From: Propionicicella superfundia DSM 22317
GTDB taxonomy: Bacteria; Actinomycetota; Actinomycetes; Propionibacteriales; Propionibacteriaceae
Reading direction: 5' to 3'
DNA: 64,000 nt
Assembly: GCF_000423465.1 (NCBI RefSeq)
Contig: NZ_KE384020.1
Location: 141,409-205,408 of the forward strand
Part shown: in pieces, positions 19,349 to 30,125 of the stretch
Layout: each line of letters opens with the position of its first letter
Position numbering within the stretch: the stretch's first letter is position 1
The notes under the pieces: generated by a model
Seen by the model: the letters and a program-made list of their open reading frames with translations, nothing else
What the model was told of the DNA's origin: nothing
Databases searched by the model: none
Program-made: the position numbers and the translations under genes

Positions 19349-19478
19349 GCCTTGCGCCGACCTCTTGTAGACACGTGGGTAATTTAGACGAGGGCGCACT
19401 CGCCGGCGCTGAGACGGGGATTGCGGCACGATTCCCACGTTGAGCGGGATTCTCCTACCCTGTTGGCGGGAGGTTCGC

Positions 19479-20276
19479 ATGTACACGTTCATCCAGGTCT
19501 TCGTCATCAGATCGTTCGCCTGGCTCTTCTTCGGCGCGCGCCTGTACGGGCATCAGAACATCCCGCGAACCGGGCCCGTCATCATCGCGGCGAACCACCT
19601 GGCAGCGGGTGAGACGGTGATCCTGCCGTCGCTCATCCATCGCCGCGTCGCCTTCCTCGCGAAGGCCGAGCTGTTCGCGGGCGACCGGGGGCCGGTCTCC
19701 AAGCTCGTGGCGTGGTTCCTGCGGTCGGTCAAGATGGTCCCGCTCGACCGGACCGGCGGTCGGGACACCCTGGCGGCGCTCCGCCACGCCATCGACGTGC
19801 TGCACGAGGGGGGCGCCGTCGCGATGTTCCCCGAGGGCACGCGCTCGCCCGACGGCCGGCTGTACAAGGGGAAGACCGGCGTCGCGCGCCTCGCGCTGGC
19901 CACGGGCGCTCCCGTCGTCCCGATCGGCCTGGTCAACACGCCTGCCAGGCGGACGCGCATCGGGATCCGCTGGTACTGGCGCCCCGAGGCGCGGGCCGGC
20001 GAGCCGCTGCGGTTCGATCGCTACCTCGGCCGGGCCGAGGATCGCGAGGTCGTCCGCTACGTGACCGACGAGATCATGGCCGCGATCCAGTCGCTCACCG
20101 GCCAGGAGTACGTCGACGTCTACGCCTCCGGCGTCAAGCACGGAAGAATCACTCCCGCGGAGGCCGATGCGCGGGTCCTGCCACGGCCGGGCCACGGACG
20201 CAGCGCACCGGCGATCGTCGATGCGCCGCCCGACCCTCCGGCCTCGGCGGGGGCAACGGGCGACAAGTCCCCATAG
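19479..20276 (+). CDS. PlsC-type 1-acyl-glycerol-3-phosphate acyltransferase family protein
   Basis: A 265-residue membrane-associated acyltransferase, likely acting in phospholipid or related lipid acylation. Block I is NHLAAGET, an HX4E variant of the usual HX4D. Later blocks are KMVPLDRTGG, the acceptor motif FPEGTRSPDG and PVVPIGLV. An N-terminal hydrophobic helix is present, and the last 45 residues are a disordered Pro/Ala tail. The ATG follows GGGAGG. Position and order recall mycobacterial Rv2182c. Confidence 0.88.
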   Translation: MYTFIQVFVIRSFAWLFFGARLYGHQNIPRTGPVIIAANHLAAGETVILPSLIHRRVAFLAKAELFAGDRGPVSKLVAWFLRSVKMVPLDRTGGRDTLAALRHAIDVLHEGGAVAMFPEGTRSPDGRLYKGKTGVARLALATGAPVVPIGLVNTPARRTRIGIRWYWRPEARAGEPLRFDRYLGRAEDREVVRYVTDEIMAAIQSLTGQEYVDVYASGVKHGRITPAEADARVLPRPGHGRSAPAIVDAPPDPPASAGATGDKSP

Positions 20277-20334
20277 GGGGGACCTTTGGTCTCTGTCGGC
20301 CATCCGACCTCCCGCGGGGAGGCACTCTCGGAGT

Positions 20335-21474
20335 ATGACCGCCGACGTACCTCTCGCCCCGGTCGACCGTGACGCCGAGCTCACGCACCGGTTTCTCCTC
20401 GTCCAGGTGCTGCTTCGCGCGACGCTGGTCGGCTACGCGATCGTCCTCGCCGTGGTCTCCGTGGCGGCCGGCGACGCGGCGGTGCCGGTGTGGTCCTGGC
20501 TCGGGGCGATCATCGGGTGGTCCGCCTTCACCGGCTGGCGGCTCGCGTGCTCCGGCTGCACCCGGGCCCTCATGCTCGTCGACAACACCGTGACCGCCGC
20601 CATCGTGATCCTCTGGCGATTCCAGATCGCGGGCTGCCCGTCCTTCGCGGAGGTGCCCATCCTCTGGGCTGTGGCCGCGCCCCTGACCGTGGCGATCTGC
20701 GGTGGTCGCAGCGTGGGGCTCGTGAGCGGGATCTTCATGGGGACCGCCGCGCTCCTCGCCCGTCCCGACCCGGACGCCGGCGCCTGGACGCTTCCCGTGG
20801 TCATCGTCCTGGCGGCCGCGGGTGTCGGGTATCTCGTCGACATCGCCCGCCGAGCGCCGGCCGACGGGGATCGAGGCGCCGCCTCGGCGCTGGTCGTGGC
20901 CGACCGGGCGCGACTCGCTCGTGTCATCCACGACGGGCCCCTGCAGGTGTTGGCGCTCATGGCGCGGGAGGGGGCCTCGCTGGGCCCGCGCGGGGCGGCG
21001 CTCGCGCGCGAGGCCCGGGAACAGGAACGGTCCCTGCGCGCCGTGCTGCAGGATCGCGACCTCGCAGGGGCGGATCGGGGACGCGAGCGCGACCTCGCCG
21101 CCGTGCTCGACCGGCACGCGGGGGAGAAAGTGACCGTGTCGACGATGGCGGATGCCGTCATGATCGGCACCGACACGGTCGACGAGGTGGACGCCGCGGT
21201 CTCCGAGGCTCTCGCCAACGTCTCCCGCCACGGTGGCCTCGACGCGCGGACCTGGATCCTGCTGGAAGAGGTCGGCGGCGAGATCGTCGTCAGCATCAGG
21301 GACGACGGCGTCGGTGCGGATCCCGCCGCGATCGTGGCGGCCGGCGAGCGGGGACGACTCGGGGTGCGGCACTCCATCGTCGGGCGGATCGGCGCACTCG
21401 GCGGGGCGGCCCGCTTCCGCGCAGCGCCCGGCAAGGGCGTGGAGTGGGAGCTCAGGATCCCGGGGGGACGATGA
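20335..21474 (+). CDS. Membrane sensor histidine kinase (HPK7/NarL-partner type)
   Basis: A 379-residue kinase with about six N-terminal transmembrane helices (residues about 20-165) and no extracellular sensor of note, so it may sense the membrane. The dimerization box is ARVIHDGPLQVLALM with the phospho-accepting His. The HATPase region has ALANVSRHG (N box) and IRDDGVGAD (G1). It is followed, with ATGA overlap, by its LuxR-type regulator. The signal is unknown. Confidence 0.9.
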   Translation: MTADVPLAPVDRDAELTHRFLLVQVLLRATLVGYAIVLAVVSVAAGDAAVPVWSWLGAIIGWSAFTGWRLACSGCTRALMLVDNTVTAAIVILWRFQIAGCPSFAEVPILWAVAAPLTVAICGGRSVGLVSGIFMGTAALLARPDPDAGAWTLPVVIVLAAAGVGYLVDIARRAPADGDRGAASALVVADRARLARVIHDGPLQVLALMAREGASLGPRGAALAREAREQERSLRAVLQDRDLAGADRGRERDLAAVLDRHAGEKVTVSTMADAVMIGTDTVDEVDAAVSEALANVSRHGGLDARTWILLEEVGGEIVVSIRDDGVGADPAAIVAAGERGRLGVRHSIVGRIGALGGAARFRAAPGKGVEWELRIPGGR

Positions 21475-22145
21475 CGGGCGACATCCTGCGACGGGTGATG
21501 GTCGTCGACGACCACCCGATGTGGATCGACGCACTGTGCGCCGATCTGGAGGCCGACGGCTTCGAGATCGTGGCCACGGCCGGGACCGGCCGCGAGACAC
21601 TGCAGCGTGCCCGTGCAACCCGGCCGGATGTCCTGGTGATCGACCTGCAGATCCCCGCACCGGACGGGGCGACGTGCATCGAGACCCTCCTGGAGGAGAT
21701 CCCCCGGATGCGGGTCCTCGTGCTGAGTGCGTCGGCCGAGCGCGAGGACGTCCTCCGGGCGATCAAGGCCGGTGCGCTCGGCTACATCGTGAAGTCGGCC
21801 AGTCCGGCCGAACTGCTGGACGGTGTGCGCAGGACCGCCGCCGGGGACGCCGTGTTCACGCCCGGGCTGGCCGGGCTCGTGCTGGGCGAGTTCCGGAGGA
21901 TGGCGAGCGTCGCCGCCCTTCGCAGCGAGGAGGGGCCGACCCTCACGGCGCGCGAGACCGAGGTGCTGCGGAGGGTGGCCAAGGGCATGGCCTACCGCGA
22001 CATCGCGGGCGAGCTCGTGGTGTCCCACCGGACGGTGCAGAACCACGTCCAGAGCGTCCTCCGCAAGCTCCGGCTGCACAACCGCGTCGAGCTCACGCTG
22101 TACGCCATCGAGCAGGGCTTCCATGAGCCGGGAACGGGCGGGTGA
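21471..22145 (+). CDS. NarL/LuxR-family response regulator
   Basis: A 224-residue regulator paired with the kinase just upstream. The receiver domain (about 8-125) has the acidic pair in VVDDHP, the phosphorylated Asp in VLVIDLQIP and the conserved Lys in YIVKSAS. The C-terminal LuxR helix-turn-helix is LTARETEVLRRVAKG, then SHRTVQNHVQSVLRKL. The ATG sits in the ATGA overlap. The target is unknown; adjacency to aroF and the acyltransferase is not strong evidence. Confidence 0.93.
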   Translation: MTGDILRRVMVVDDHPMWIDALCADLEADGFEIVATAGTGRETLQRARATRPDVLVIDLQIPAPDGATCIETLLEEIPRMRVLVLSASAEREDVLRAIKAGALGYIVKSASPAELLDGVRRTAAGDAVFTPGLAGLVLGEFRRMASVAALRSEEGPTLTARETEVLRRVAKGMAYRDIAGELVVSHRTVQNHVQSVLRKLRLHNRVELTLYAIEQGFHEPGTGG

Positions 22146-22162
22146 GGTCCTCGGATGGGGAC

Positions 22163-22168
22163 TATCCT
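22163..22168 (+). promoter_or_regulatory. -10 box of leaderless aroF promoter
   Basis: TATCCT at 22163-22168 with 6 nt to the GTG at 22175. This indicates transcription starting at the start codon, and separates aroF from the two-component operon. Confidence 0.5.
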
Positions 22169-22174
22169 TGCCGG

Positions 22175-23568
22175 GTGTCCGACCTGATCCCGACCTTGGC
22201 CGATCTGCATGCATTGAAACCCACGCAGCAACCCGAGTACGCCGACGAGGCCGAGGTCGCCCGGGTGACCGCCGAACTGCGGCAACGGCCGCCCCTCGTC
22301 TTCGCCGGAGAGTGCGACGAGTTGCGCGCGAAGATCGCGAACGTGGCCGACGGTCGGGCTTTCCTGCTCCAGGGCGGCGACTGTGCAGAGACGTTCGACT
22401 CGGTGACCGCCAACGGCATCCGCAACAAGCTGCGGGTGCTGTTGTCGATGGCCGTCGTCCTGACCTACTCGGCGCAGGTCCCCGTCGTCAAGGTCGGGCG
22501 GCTCGCCGGCCAGTACGCGAAGCCGCGCAGCAACCCGAACGAGACGCGAGGGGACGTGACCCTGCCGGCGTACCGGGGCGACGCGGTCAACAGCCTGCGT
22601 TTCGATGCGGCGGCCCGGCGGCACGACCCGCATCGACTCGTCGAGGTGTACAACCACTCCGCCGCGACCTTGAACCTGGTGCGCGCCTTCACGAAGGGTG
22701 GTTTCGCCGATATCCGGAGCATCCACATGTGGAACTCCGACTTCGTGCGCAACAACTCGAAGGTCGGCGACAAGTACGAGGCGCTCACCGCCGAGATCGA
22801 CAACGCGCTCGCGTTCATGGTCGCGTGCGGCGTCGACGACGAGTCGTTCCGCACGGTCGACTTCTACTCCAGCCACGAGGCCTTGATCCTCGAGTACGAG
22901 CACGCGCTGACCCGCATCGACTCCCGCAGCCGGCTGCCCTACGTGACCTCGGGGCATCTGCTGTGGATCGGCGAGCGCACCCGTCTTCTGGGCGGCGCTC
23001 ACGTCGAACTGCTGGCCGCCGCCCGCAACCCGGTCGGAGTGAAGGTCGGCCCGGCCGCGAGGCCCGACGACATCGTCGCCCTGGCCGACAGGCTCGATCC
23101 GGGCAGGGAGCCGGGCCGGCTGACGTTCATCAGCCGGATGGGCGCCGACCGGATCCGGGAGGCGTTGCCGCCCATCGTCGCGGCGGTCGAACGCACGGGC
23201 CGCAAGGTCGCCTGGGTCTGCGATCCGATGCACGGCAACACCTTCGAGAGCGCCAACGGGTACAAGACCCGGGCGTTCAGCCAGGTGCTGGAGGAGGTGG
23301 ACGGGTTCTTCGCCGTCCACGAGGCGCTCGGGACCTGGCCGGGCGGCATCCACATGGAGCTCACCGGCGACGACGTGACCGAATGCGTCGGCGGCATCGA
23401 GGAACTCGCCGAGGAGGACCTGTCCAACCGTTACGAGTCGGCCTGCGACCCGCGGCTGAATCGGAACCAGTCCCTCGAACTCGCCTTCGAGATCGCCGAA
23501 CGGCTCGCCGCACAACGACGGGCCCGCGGCAGCAATCCCGTGCAGGACTTCCAGCCGGTGGACTTCTG

Positions 23569-23569
<1 letters not shown>
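22175..23569 (+). CDS. 3-deoxy-7-phosphoheptulonate synthase, class II
   Basis: First enzyme of the shikimate pathway: PEP plus erythrose 4-phosphate gives DAHP. The protein has 464 residues, the class II (AroAII) length. Typical stretches are FLLQGGDCAETF, KVGRLAGQYAKPRS (catalytic Lys/Arg), WVCDPMHGNT (metal His) and HMELTGDDVTEC (metal Glu). The GTG at 22175 lies 6 nt after a TATCCT -10 box. In mycobacteria the homologue (aroG) lies in the same block. It overlaps the threonine aldolase gene by one base (TGATG). Confidence 0.96.
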
Positions 23570-24615
<1,046 letters not shown>

Positions 24616-24646
24616 CCCGGACATCCGGCCGGTGGCCGGCTGCAAC

Positions 24647-24652
24647 TAGGGT
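24647..24652 (+). promoter_or_regulatory. -10 box of leaderless MBL-fold gene
   Basis: TAGGGT at 24647-24652 with 6 nt to the ATG at 24659, matching the leaderless spacing seen elsewhere in the window. Confidence 0.45.
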
Positions 24653-24658
24653 GAGCTC

Positions 24659-25303
24659 ATGGACATCACGCACCTCGGCCACTCCGCCGTTCTCGTCGAG
24701 ACGCCGGACACCCGTGTGCTCATCGATCCGGGCAACATGTCCGACGGCTGGCACGGCCTCACCGACCTGGCGGCCGTCCTGATCACGCATCAGCATCCCG
24801 ATCACGTCGACCCGGCCCGCCTCCCGGCGCTGCTGGCCGCCAATCCGCAGGCGCGCGTCCTCGTCGAGCCGAGCGTCGTCCGGATCGTGGCCGACGCCGG
24901 CGGCGAAGCCGAGCCCGTGCCGGCCGGGCGGACGCTGACGGTCGGCGGTCTGACCGTGGACACGGTCGGCGGTCTGCACGCGGTCATCCACCGCGACCTT
25001 TCGCGCATCGGGAACGTGGGCTTCGTCGTCCGGGAGACCGACGGTCCCGCCCTCTTCCACCCCGGGGACAGCCTTGCGACGGTTCCCGACGGCGTGGACA
25101 TCCTCGCCACGCCCGCGTACGGCCCGTGGGCGGCGATGAAGGAGACGATCGACTTCGTCCGCGAGGTGGGGGCCTCCCGGGGGTTCCTCATCCATGAGGG
25201 ACTGCTCAACGAGCGCGGCTGGGCGCTCAGCTTCGGGCGTCTCGGCGAGATGACCCCCACGGTCTACGCGGATCTGCGGAACGCCGGGCCGGCGTCGTTC
25301 TGA
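24659..25303 (+). CDS. MBL-fold metal-dependent hydrolase (UlaG-like)
   Basis: A 214-residue metallo-beta-lactamase-fold protein. The opening ITHLGHSAVLVE resembles UlaG-like hydrolases, followed by VLIDPG and the metal motif THQHPDHVD. A later metal Asp or His is probably in LFHPGDS. Small proteins of this type are common; the substrate cannot be inferred from sequence or from the neighbouring threonine aldolase. Confidence 0.85.
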   Translation: MDITHLGHSAVLVETPDTRVLIDPGNMSDGWHGLTDLAAVLITHQHPDHVDPARLPALLAANPQARVLVEPSVVRIVADAGGEAEPVPAGRTLTVGGLTVDTVGGLHAVIHRDLSRIGNVGFVVRETDGPALFHPGDSLATVPDGVDILATPAYGPWAAMKETIDFVREVGASRGFLIHEGLLNERGWALSFGRLGEMTPTVYADLRNAGPASF

Positions 25304-25340
25304 CGGGCCGTCCCGTCACCGGCCCGGAGCCCCGCGGACG

Positions 25341-26279
25341 TCAACGCTTGGCGGCGGCGGAGATCTCCGCCTGGATCGCATCGGCCAGGTCGGACATGTC
25401 CACCTCGTCGCTCTCGCGAGCAGCGCCCAGGATGCTGACGTTCCCGTAGTTCAGCACGACGGCGTCGGTGTCCTCGATGTTCACCGAGAACCACCGCGCT
25501 CCGTTGACCGTGCCGACGCCTGTCTTGGTGCACGCCGACTCGGCGGCCTCGTACGGGACCCCGGCCGCGGCGCGGTCGGCGAACCGGGTGCCCGAGAACA
25601 GCAGTTCGTCGTCGGACGTCGTCGCGTAGAACCAGTCGTCGCCCGTGCGGACGATGGTGTTGATGGCCACCTGACAGGCGTCGGTGGAGGTCGTCGCGGT
25701 CGGTGTGCCGGTCGAGCGTGCCCCGACCGACCGGCCGAGCACGTCGCGCCCTTCGTCGAACACGGTGTCGAACTGCGCCGATGTCAGCGTCGGCGCGGAG
25801 TTCGCCAGCAGCACGAAGGCGACGACGGCGACAGCGACGACGAGCACGAGGACACCGGCGCCGAGGCCGATGACCAGGCCGAGTCTGCTCTTCTTGGGCG
25901 GCGGCAGGGGCTGGCCGAATCCGGCACCCGCCGGGGCGTAGGCGGTCGCTGCGGTCCCGGGCTGGGCGGGCGGCCAGCCCTGCGGAGGCGATGCGGACGG
26001 TGCGGGCGAGCTGTCGACGGGCGGTGCGGCTCCGTGCGGGGTGGGCGACGCGAACGAGCCGGGTGCCGGCGTCGGTGCCGGCGGGCTCGCGGCGGGCGGA
26101 ACGATGGTCGGCGGCTGCCACGCGCCCGCCGGAGGCGGGACGGCCACGCCGTTGTCGGTGTAGAAGACCCAGCCGGACGGAGCCTGCGCCCAGGACGGCT
26201 CGGGCTGCCAGCCCGCAGGAGGGATGAACCCGGCGGGTGCCGCCGGCCACGAGGGAGGGCTGTGGAACGTGACGGGCAT
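25341..26279 (-). CDS. DUF2510 membrane protein
   Basis: A 312-residue actinobacterial protein. Two Trp-rich units (AGWQPEPSWAQAPSGWVFY and related) at residues about 20-55 resemble the DUF2510 repeat. A long Pro/Ala-rich linker, a hydrophobic helix (about 132-160) after KKSRLG, and an extracytoplasmic domain with two cysteines (TDACQVAI, ESACTKTG) that may pair follow. The orientation should be N-in. Function unknown; such proteins are often envelope-associated. Confidence 0.72.
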   Translation of the reverse strand: MPVTFHSPPSWPAAPAGFIPPAGWQPEPSWAQAPSGWVFYTDNGVAVPPPAGAWQPPTIVPPAASPPAPTPAPGSFASPTPHGAAPPVDSSPAPSASPPQGWPPAQPGTAATAYAPAGAGFGQPLPPPKKSRLGLVIGLGAGVLVLVVAVAVVAFVLLANSAPTLTSAQFDTVFDEGRDVLGRSVGARSTGTPTATTSTDACQVAINTIVRTGDDWFYATTSDDELLFSGTRFADRAAAGVPYEAAESACTKTGVGTVNGARWFSVNIEDTDAVVLNYGNVSILGAARESDEVDMSDLADAIQAEISAAAKR

Positions 26280-26456
26280 CGCTGTGGTCCCTTCTCTGGA
26301 GTCGGCGAACGCCGTGTGCCGCCGCTGCGGTGTGGCTCACCCGGTGCGACGTGCCCTCACAGTATCGGGCGGCCCACCCGGGCGCAGCCATCCATGGGAG
26401 GACCCGCGCGGCCCATCCACGCCCGGGGGCCCGGGTGATCGTGGACGGCGGCAGGC

Positions 26457-27101
26457 TCAGCGGCCACGTTCGCCGTGCAGGTCCCCGGTGAGAAAATGCT
26501 GGACGGCCGGTCCCACGAGGCGCACGATCTCGTCGTGCGACAGGGACGCCAGCGGCTGCAGCCGCATCAGATAGCGGCCCGCGAACAGGCCCACCATCTG
26601 GGTCTCGACACCGGCGGCGCGCCAGGCCTGGTCGCCGGGTTGCGCACCCGAGACGACGCGGCGCAACACCTCGTCGGCGAGGAAGCCCCCGAGGACGGGC
26701 CACAGGTCCGGCTCCTGGATCACGCCCTCCCGCAGCACCATCCACGACGGCGACTCCCAGAGGTCCAGCGCCGTCGCGACGACCCGCGGACCGAGCGTCG
26801 CCCGGTCGCCCTCGATGATGCGTTTCACCACGATGACAGGGTCGTACGCGACATCCAGGAGGGCGACGAACAGACCGCGCTTGGACTGGAAGTAGTGGTA
26901 CACGAGGGCGGGATCCACCCCGGCCGTCCGCGCGATCGAACGCACCGAGGTCCGGGCGTACCCGGTCTCGAAGAACCGGGCGCGCGCCGCCTCGAGGATC
27001 TCTGCCCGGGTGTCGGGATTGCCCGTTCGCCGGCCTCGCCGCGAGGGAGCGGCAGGGGCGGGGCCGCCGTCCGTGCCGTCGCCGCGCTGCCGGCCGGTCA
27101 C
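26457..27101 (-). CDS. TetR-family regulator of the ABC exporter operon
   Basis: A 214-residue TetR repressor. The DNA-binding helix-turn-helix is at about residues 25-75 (ILEAARARFFETGYARTSVRSIA, then HYFQSKRGLF). The GTG start overlaps the stop of the ATPase gene (GTGA), so it is the last gene of the exporter operon and probably autoregulates it. The ligand-binding half is typical in length. A longer frame upstream was rejected because it runs through the ATPase gene in another frame. Confidence 0.88.
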   Translation of the reverse strand: MTGRQRGDGTDGGPAPAAPSRRGRRTGNPDTRAEILEAARARFFETGYARTSVRSIARTAGVDPALVYHYFQSKRGLFVALLDVAYDPVIVVKRIIEGDRATLGPRVVATALDLWESPSWMVLREGVIQEPDLWPVLGGFLADEVLRRVVSGAQPGDQAWRAAGVETQMVGLFAGRYLMRLQPLASLSHDEIVRLVGPAVQHFLTGDLHGERGR

Positions 27102-27871
27102 CGCCGCCCGGTTCTCGTCGTGAGTGCCACGAAGGCCTCTTCGAGGGACGGCGCCGGCCCTCCGGGCTCGGCGAGGGAGTCCCGGATCTCGCGCGGGCTC
27201 CCGTCGGCGATGACGCGTCCGCGATTCATGAAGGCGAGCCGCGTGCAGTTGATCGCCTCCTCCATGTAGTGCGTCGTGACGAACAGCGTCACGCCGCCCT
27301 CGGACAGGTCGGTGAGCAGATCCCAGAACCGCCGCCGCGCGACGGGGTCGACGCCGGAGGTCGGCTCGTCCAGGAACAACAGTTCCGGCCGGTGGATGGA
27401 GGCCGTCCCGAGCGCGAGCCGCTGACGCCACCCGACCGACAGGTTGCGGGCGAGCTCACCGACGCGGTCGGTGAGGCCCGCCATGCGCAGGATGTACTCG
27501 CGGCGCTCGGCGAAGGTCGCGGCGTCCAGGCCGTAGACACCCCCGTAGAAGCGGAGGTTCTCGTCGACGGTGAGGTCCTCGAAGAGCGAGAACCGCTGCG
27601 ACATGTACCCGATCCGGCAACGGATCCGGTCGGGGTGACGGACGACATCGGTCCCGAGGACCTCCACGGATCCCGATGTCGGCCGCAGCGCTCCCGTGAG
27701 CATCCGGATCGTCGTCGTCTTCCCCGACCCGTTGGGCCCGAGGAAGCCGAAGATCTCGCCGGCGCGGACCTCGAGGTCGATGCCGCGCACGGCGGTGACG
27801 TGGCCGAAGGACTTGGTCAGTCCGCGGACGGAGACGGACGTGGCAGGGGCGGCGGGCCCGGACGCGATCAT
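27098..27871 (-). CDS. ABC transporter ATPase B (YbhF C-half-like)
   Basis: A 257-residue nucleotide-binding subunit. Walker A is GPNGSGKTT, the Q-loop is in GYMSQRFSLFEDL, Walker B is LLFLDEPTSGVDP and the switch His is present in TTHYMEEA. The signature reads LSVGWRQRL, with Val instead of the usual Gly, a form I associate with the second half of fused YbhF ATPases. ATGA overlap with the upstream permease. It probably pairs with the ATPase at 30122-31063, whose defects are complementary. Confidence 0.93.
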   Translation of the reverse strand: MIASGPAAPATSVSVRGLTKSFGHVTAVRGIDLEVRAGEIFGFLGPNGSGKTTTIRMLTGALRPTSGSVEVLGTDVVRHPDRIRCRIGYMSQRFSLFEDLTVDENLRFYGGVYGLDAATFAERREYILRMAGLTDRVGELARNLSVGWRQRLALGTASIHRPELLFLDEPTSGVDPVARRRFWDLLTDLSEGGVTLFVTTHYMEEAINCTRLAFMNRGRVIADGSPREIRDSLAEPGGPAPSLEEAFVALTTRTGRR

Positions 27872-28992
27872 TCGGCGATCCTCCTGTGCGTGGCGGCGAC
27901 GGCCGCTCCGAAGATCAGGACGGCGAACCCGGCGAGCCAGGCGAACGACATCGCGAGATCGCCGAAGCCGCTGTCCTTCACGAAGGCACCTCGAAGGACC
28001 ACGAGGATGTGCGTCAGCGGAATGAACCGGCTGACGACCTGGAACGGAACCGGCATCGACGCGACCGGGAAGATGAATCCCGACAGGATCATCGACGGCA
28101 GCATCACGAACAGCACGGTCTGCTGCGCCTGCGCGCGCGTCCGCGACACGAGCGACACGAGCAGGCCCGTCCCGACGCTCACGAGCATGAACAGGGCCAG
28201 GCCCGCCGCGACGACGAGCACCGATCCGTTGAACGGAACCCGGAACCACACCATGCCCAGCAGGGCCACCACGGCCGCCTGGGCGGAGGCGAGCACGACG
28301 TACGGCGTGACCTTGCCGACGACGTACTCGGCCGGCCGGATCGGGGTCACGAACAACTGCTCCAGCGTCCCCGACTCGCGTTCCTTGACGACGGCCTGCG
28401 ACATGATCACCCCCATCGAGATGAGCATCAGTGCGGCGATGAGCGCCGGGATCATCGTGTTGACGGTCGACAGCGTCGGGTTGAACTGCACGCGGATCCT
28501 GGCGTCGAGCCCGGGCGCCGCCGACAGGTCCAGCCCCATCGCGGCCGCCCTGTCGCTGTTGAACCGGGCGATCGCCTGCAGAGCGTATCCCGGCCCGACC
28601 GAGGCCGACACGTTGTCGGTCCCGTCGACGATGACCCCGATCGAGGGCTGCTCGCCGCGGGTCAGGGCGGCCGTCGTCCCCTCGGGGATCACGACGGCCA
28701 CCTTGACGACGTTTCCGTCGAACAGCGCGCGCAGGTCGGATTCGGCCCCGGGCCGGCGCGTGATGTCGAAATAGCCCGAACTGCCGAGATCCGCGGCGAG
28801 CCGGCGCGACACCGTCGTCCGGTCGAGGTCGACGACGGCGGTGGGAAGCGACGTCACGTCGGCGGCGACGACGTATCCCATGAGGATCAACTGGACGATG
28901 GGCATCATCAGCGCGATCCGGATCAGCGTCGGATCGCGGCGCAGTTGGAGGAACTCCTTGCGGATGAGGAACCGGATCCGCCGGGGGTTCAT
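27868..28992 (-). CDS. ABC-2 type permease (YbhS/YbhR-like), second
   Basis: A 374-residue exporter permease. One N-terminal helix (RIALMMPIVQLILMGYVV) is followed by a large extracytoplasmic domain of about 150 residues, then five C-terminal helices with the coupling segment KERESGTLEQLFVTPIRPAEY. This is the ABC2 drug/lipid exporter layout. ATGA overlaps at both ends bind it into the operon. Paired with the homologous permease just upstream, it should form a heterodimeric channel. Confidence 0.92.
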   Translation of the reverse strand: MNPRRIRFLIRKEFLQLRRDPTLIRIALMMPIVQLILMGYVVAADVTSLPTAVVDLDRTTVSRRLAADLGSSGYFDITRRPGAESDLRALFDGNVVKVAVVIPEGTTAALTRGEQPSIGVIVDGTDNVSASVGPGYALQAIARFNSDRAAAMGLDLSAAPGLDARIRVQFNPTLSTVNTMIPALIAALMLISMGVIMSQAVVKERESGTLEQLFVTPIRPAEYVVGKVTPYVVLASAQAAVVALLGMVWFRVPFNGSVLVVAAGLALFMLVSVGTGLLVSLVSRTRAQAQQTVLFVMLPSMILSGFIFPVASMPVPFQVVSRFIPLTHILVVLRGAFVKDSGFGDLAMSFAWLAGFAVLIFGAAVAATHRRIAE

Positions 28993-30125
28993 CGCTGCCT
29001 CCGCGCGTACAGGAGGGTCGCCAGGGCGAGGACCACCACGGCGTACGCCCCGAGTTGGACCAGTTGCGGCCACAGCGTCTCGAATCCCGCGCCCTTGAGG
29101 AACACTCCGCGCGAGATCGTGACCATGTACCGGGCGGGGAACAGACAGCTCAGCCACTGCAGCGCCGGCGGGACGATCTCCAGGGGGAACGCGAAGCCCG
29201 ACAGCAGGAATCCCGGCAGGAACGCCACCATGATGCCGAGGATGTTGGCGGTCTCGGCCGACGGCGCGAGCGCGGAGATGAGCAGCCCCAGGCCGAGGGC
29301 GCAGCACACGAACAACGCCGCTCCCGCGCCCAGCGTCCACGGGTCGCCGCGCAGGGGCAGACCGAACCCGATCATGCCGAGGACGGCGATGAGCGTCGCG
29401 TCGGCGAGGCCGAGGACGGTCCACGGGATGAGCTTTCCCACCATGAGCTCGGTCTGGCGCAGGGGGCTGATCCGCAGTTGCTCCGCGGTGCCGAGATCCC
29501 GCTCGCGGACGAGGGTGACGGCCGTCTGCTGGACGGTCACGATCATCACGATGACGACCATCAGGCCGGGGATGAGGAACAGCGAGGAGATCCGGTCCGG
29601 GTTGTACCAGGTGCGCGACTGCGCGGTGAGCTGCCCGGCCTGTGTGTCGATGCCGTTGGCGTCGGCCCAGGACACCGCGATCCGCTGGTCGGCGAGGCTG
29701 TTCAGAGCCGTCGCCATCGCTTCGGCGACGCGCGCGGAGTTGGTGTCGGAGCCGTCGACGAGGATCGACACGGCTGCCTTCTGCCCTCGCGCCAGCGTTC
29801 GGGCGAAACCGGCCGGGACGATCACGGCGGCGTCGGCGGTCCCGGCGTGGAACGCGTCGTCGACGTCGCTCAGCTCGTCACCGGTGCCGACCACCGTGAA
29901 GAAACCCGAGCCCTCGTAGGCGGCGAGGTAGTCGCGGCTTGCGGGAGTGCCGTCCTGGTCGATGACGAGGGTCCGCACGGAGCTGACGTCGAAGCTGACC
30001 GCGAAGCCGAACAGCACGAGCTGGACGATCGGGATCGCGAGGACGAGGACCAGGGTCCGCGGGTCGCGGGCGATGTGCAGGAACTCCTTGCGGACGACGG
30101 CGCCGAGCCGGCCGGTGGAGTTCAC
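28989..30125 (-). CDS. ABC-2 type permease (YbhS/YbhR-like), first
   Basis: A 378-residue permease with the same plan as its neighbour: EFLHIARDPRTLVLVLAIPIVQL helix, extracytoplasmic domain, then five helices with RERDLGTAEQLRISPLRQTELMVG. The GTG start (VNSTGRLG) overlaps the ATPase stop by four bases. The cargo cannot be read from sequence; related systems export drugs, organic compounds or lipids. Confidence 0.92.
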   Translation of the reverse strand: MNSTGRLGAVVRKEFLHIARDPRTLVLVLAIPIVQLVLFGFAVSFDVSSVRTLVIDQDGTPASRDYLAAYEGSGFFTVVGTGDELSDVDDAFHAGTADAAVIVPAGFARTLARGQKAAVSILVDGSDTNSARVAEAMATALNSLADQRIAVSWADANGIDTQAGQLTAQSRTWYNPDRISSLFLIPGLMVVIVMIVTVQQTAVTLVRERDLGTAEQLRISPLRQTELMVGKLIPWTVLGLADATLIAVLGMIGFGLPLRGDPWTLGAGAALFVCCALGLGLLISALAPSAETANILGIMVAFLPGFLLSGFAFPLEIVPPALQWLSCLFPARYMVTISRGVFLKGAGFETLWPQLVQLGAYAVVVLALATLLYARRQR

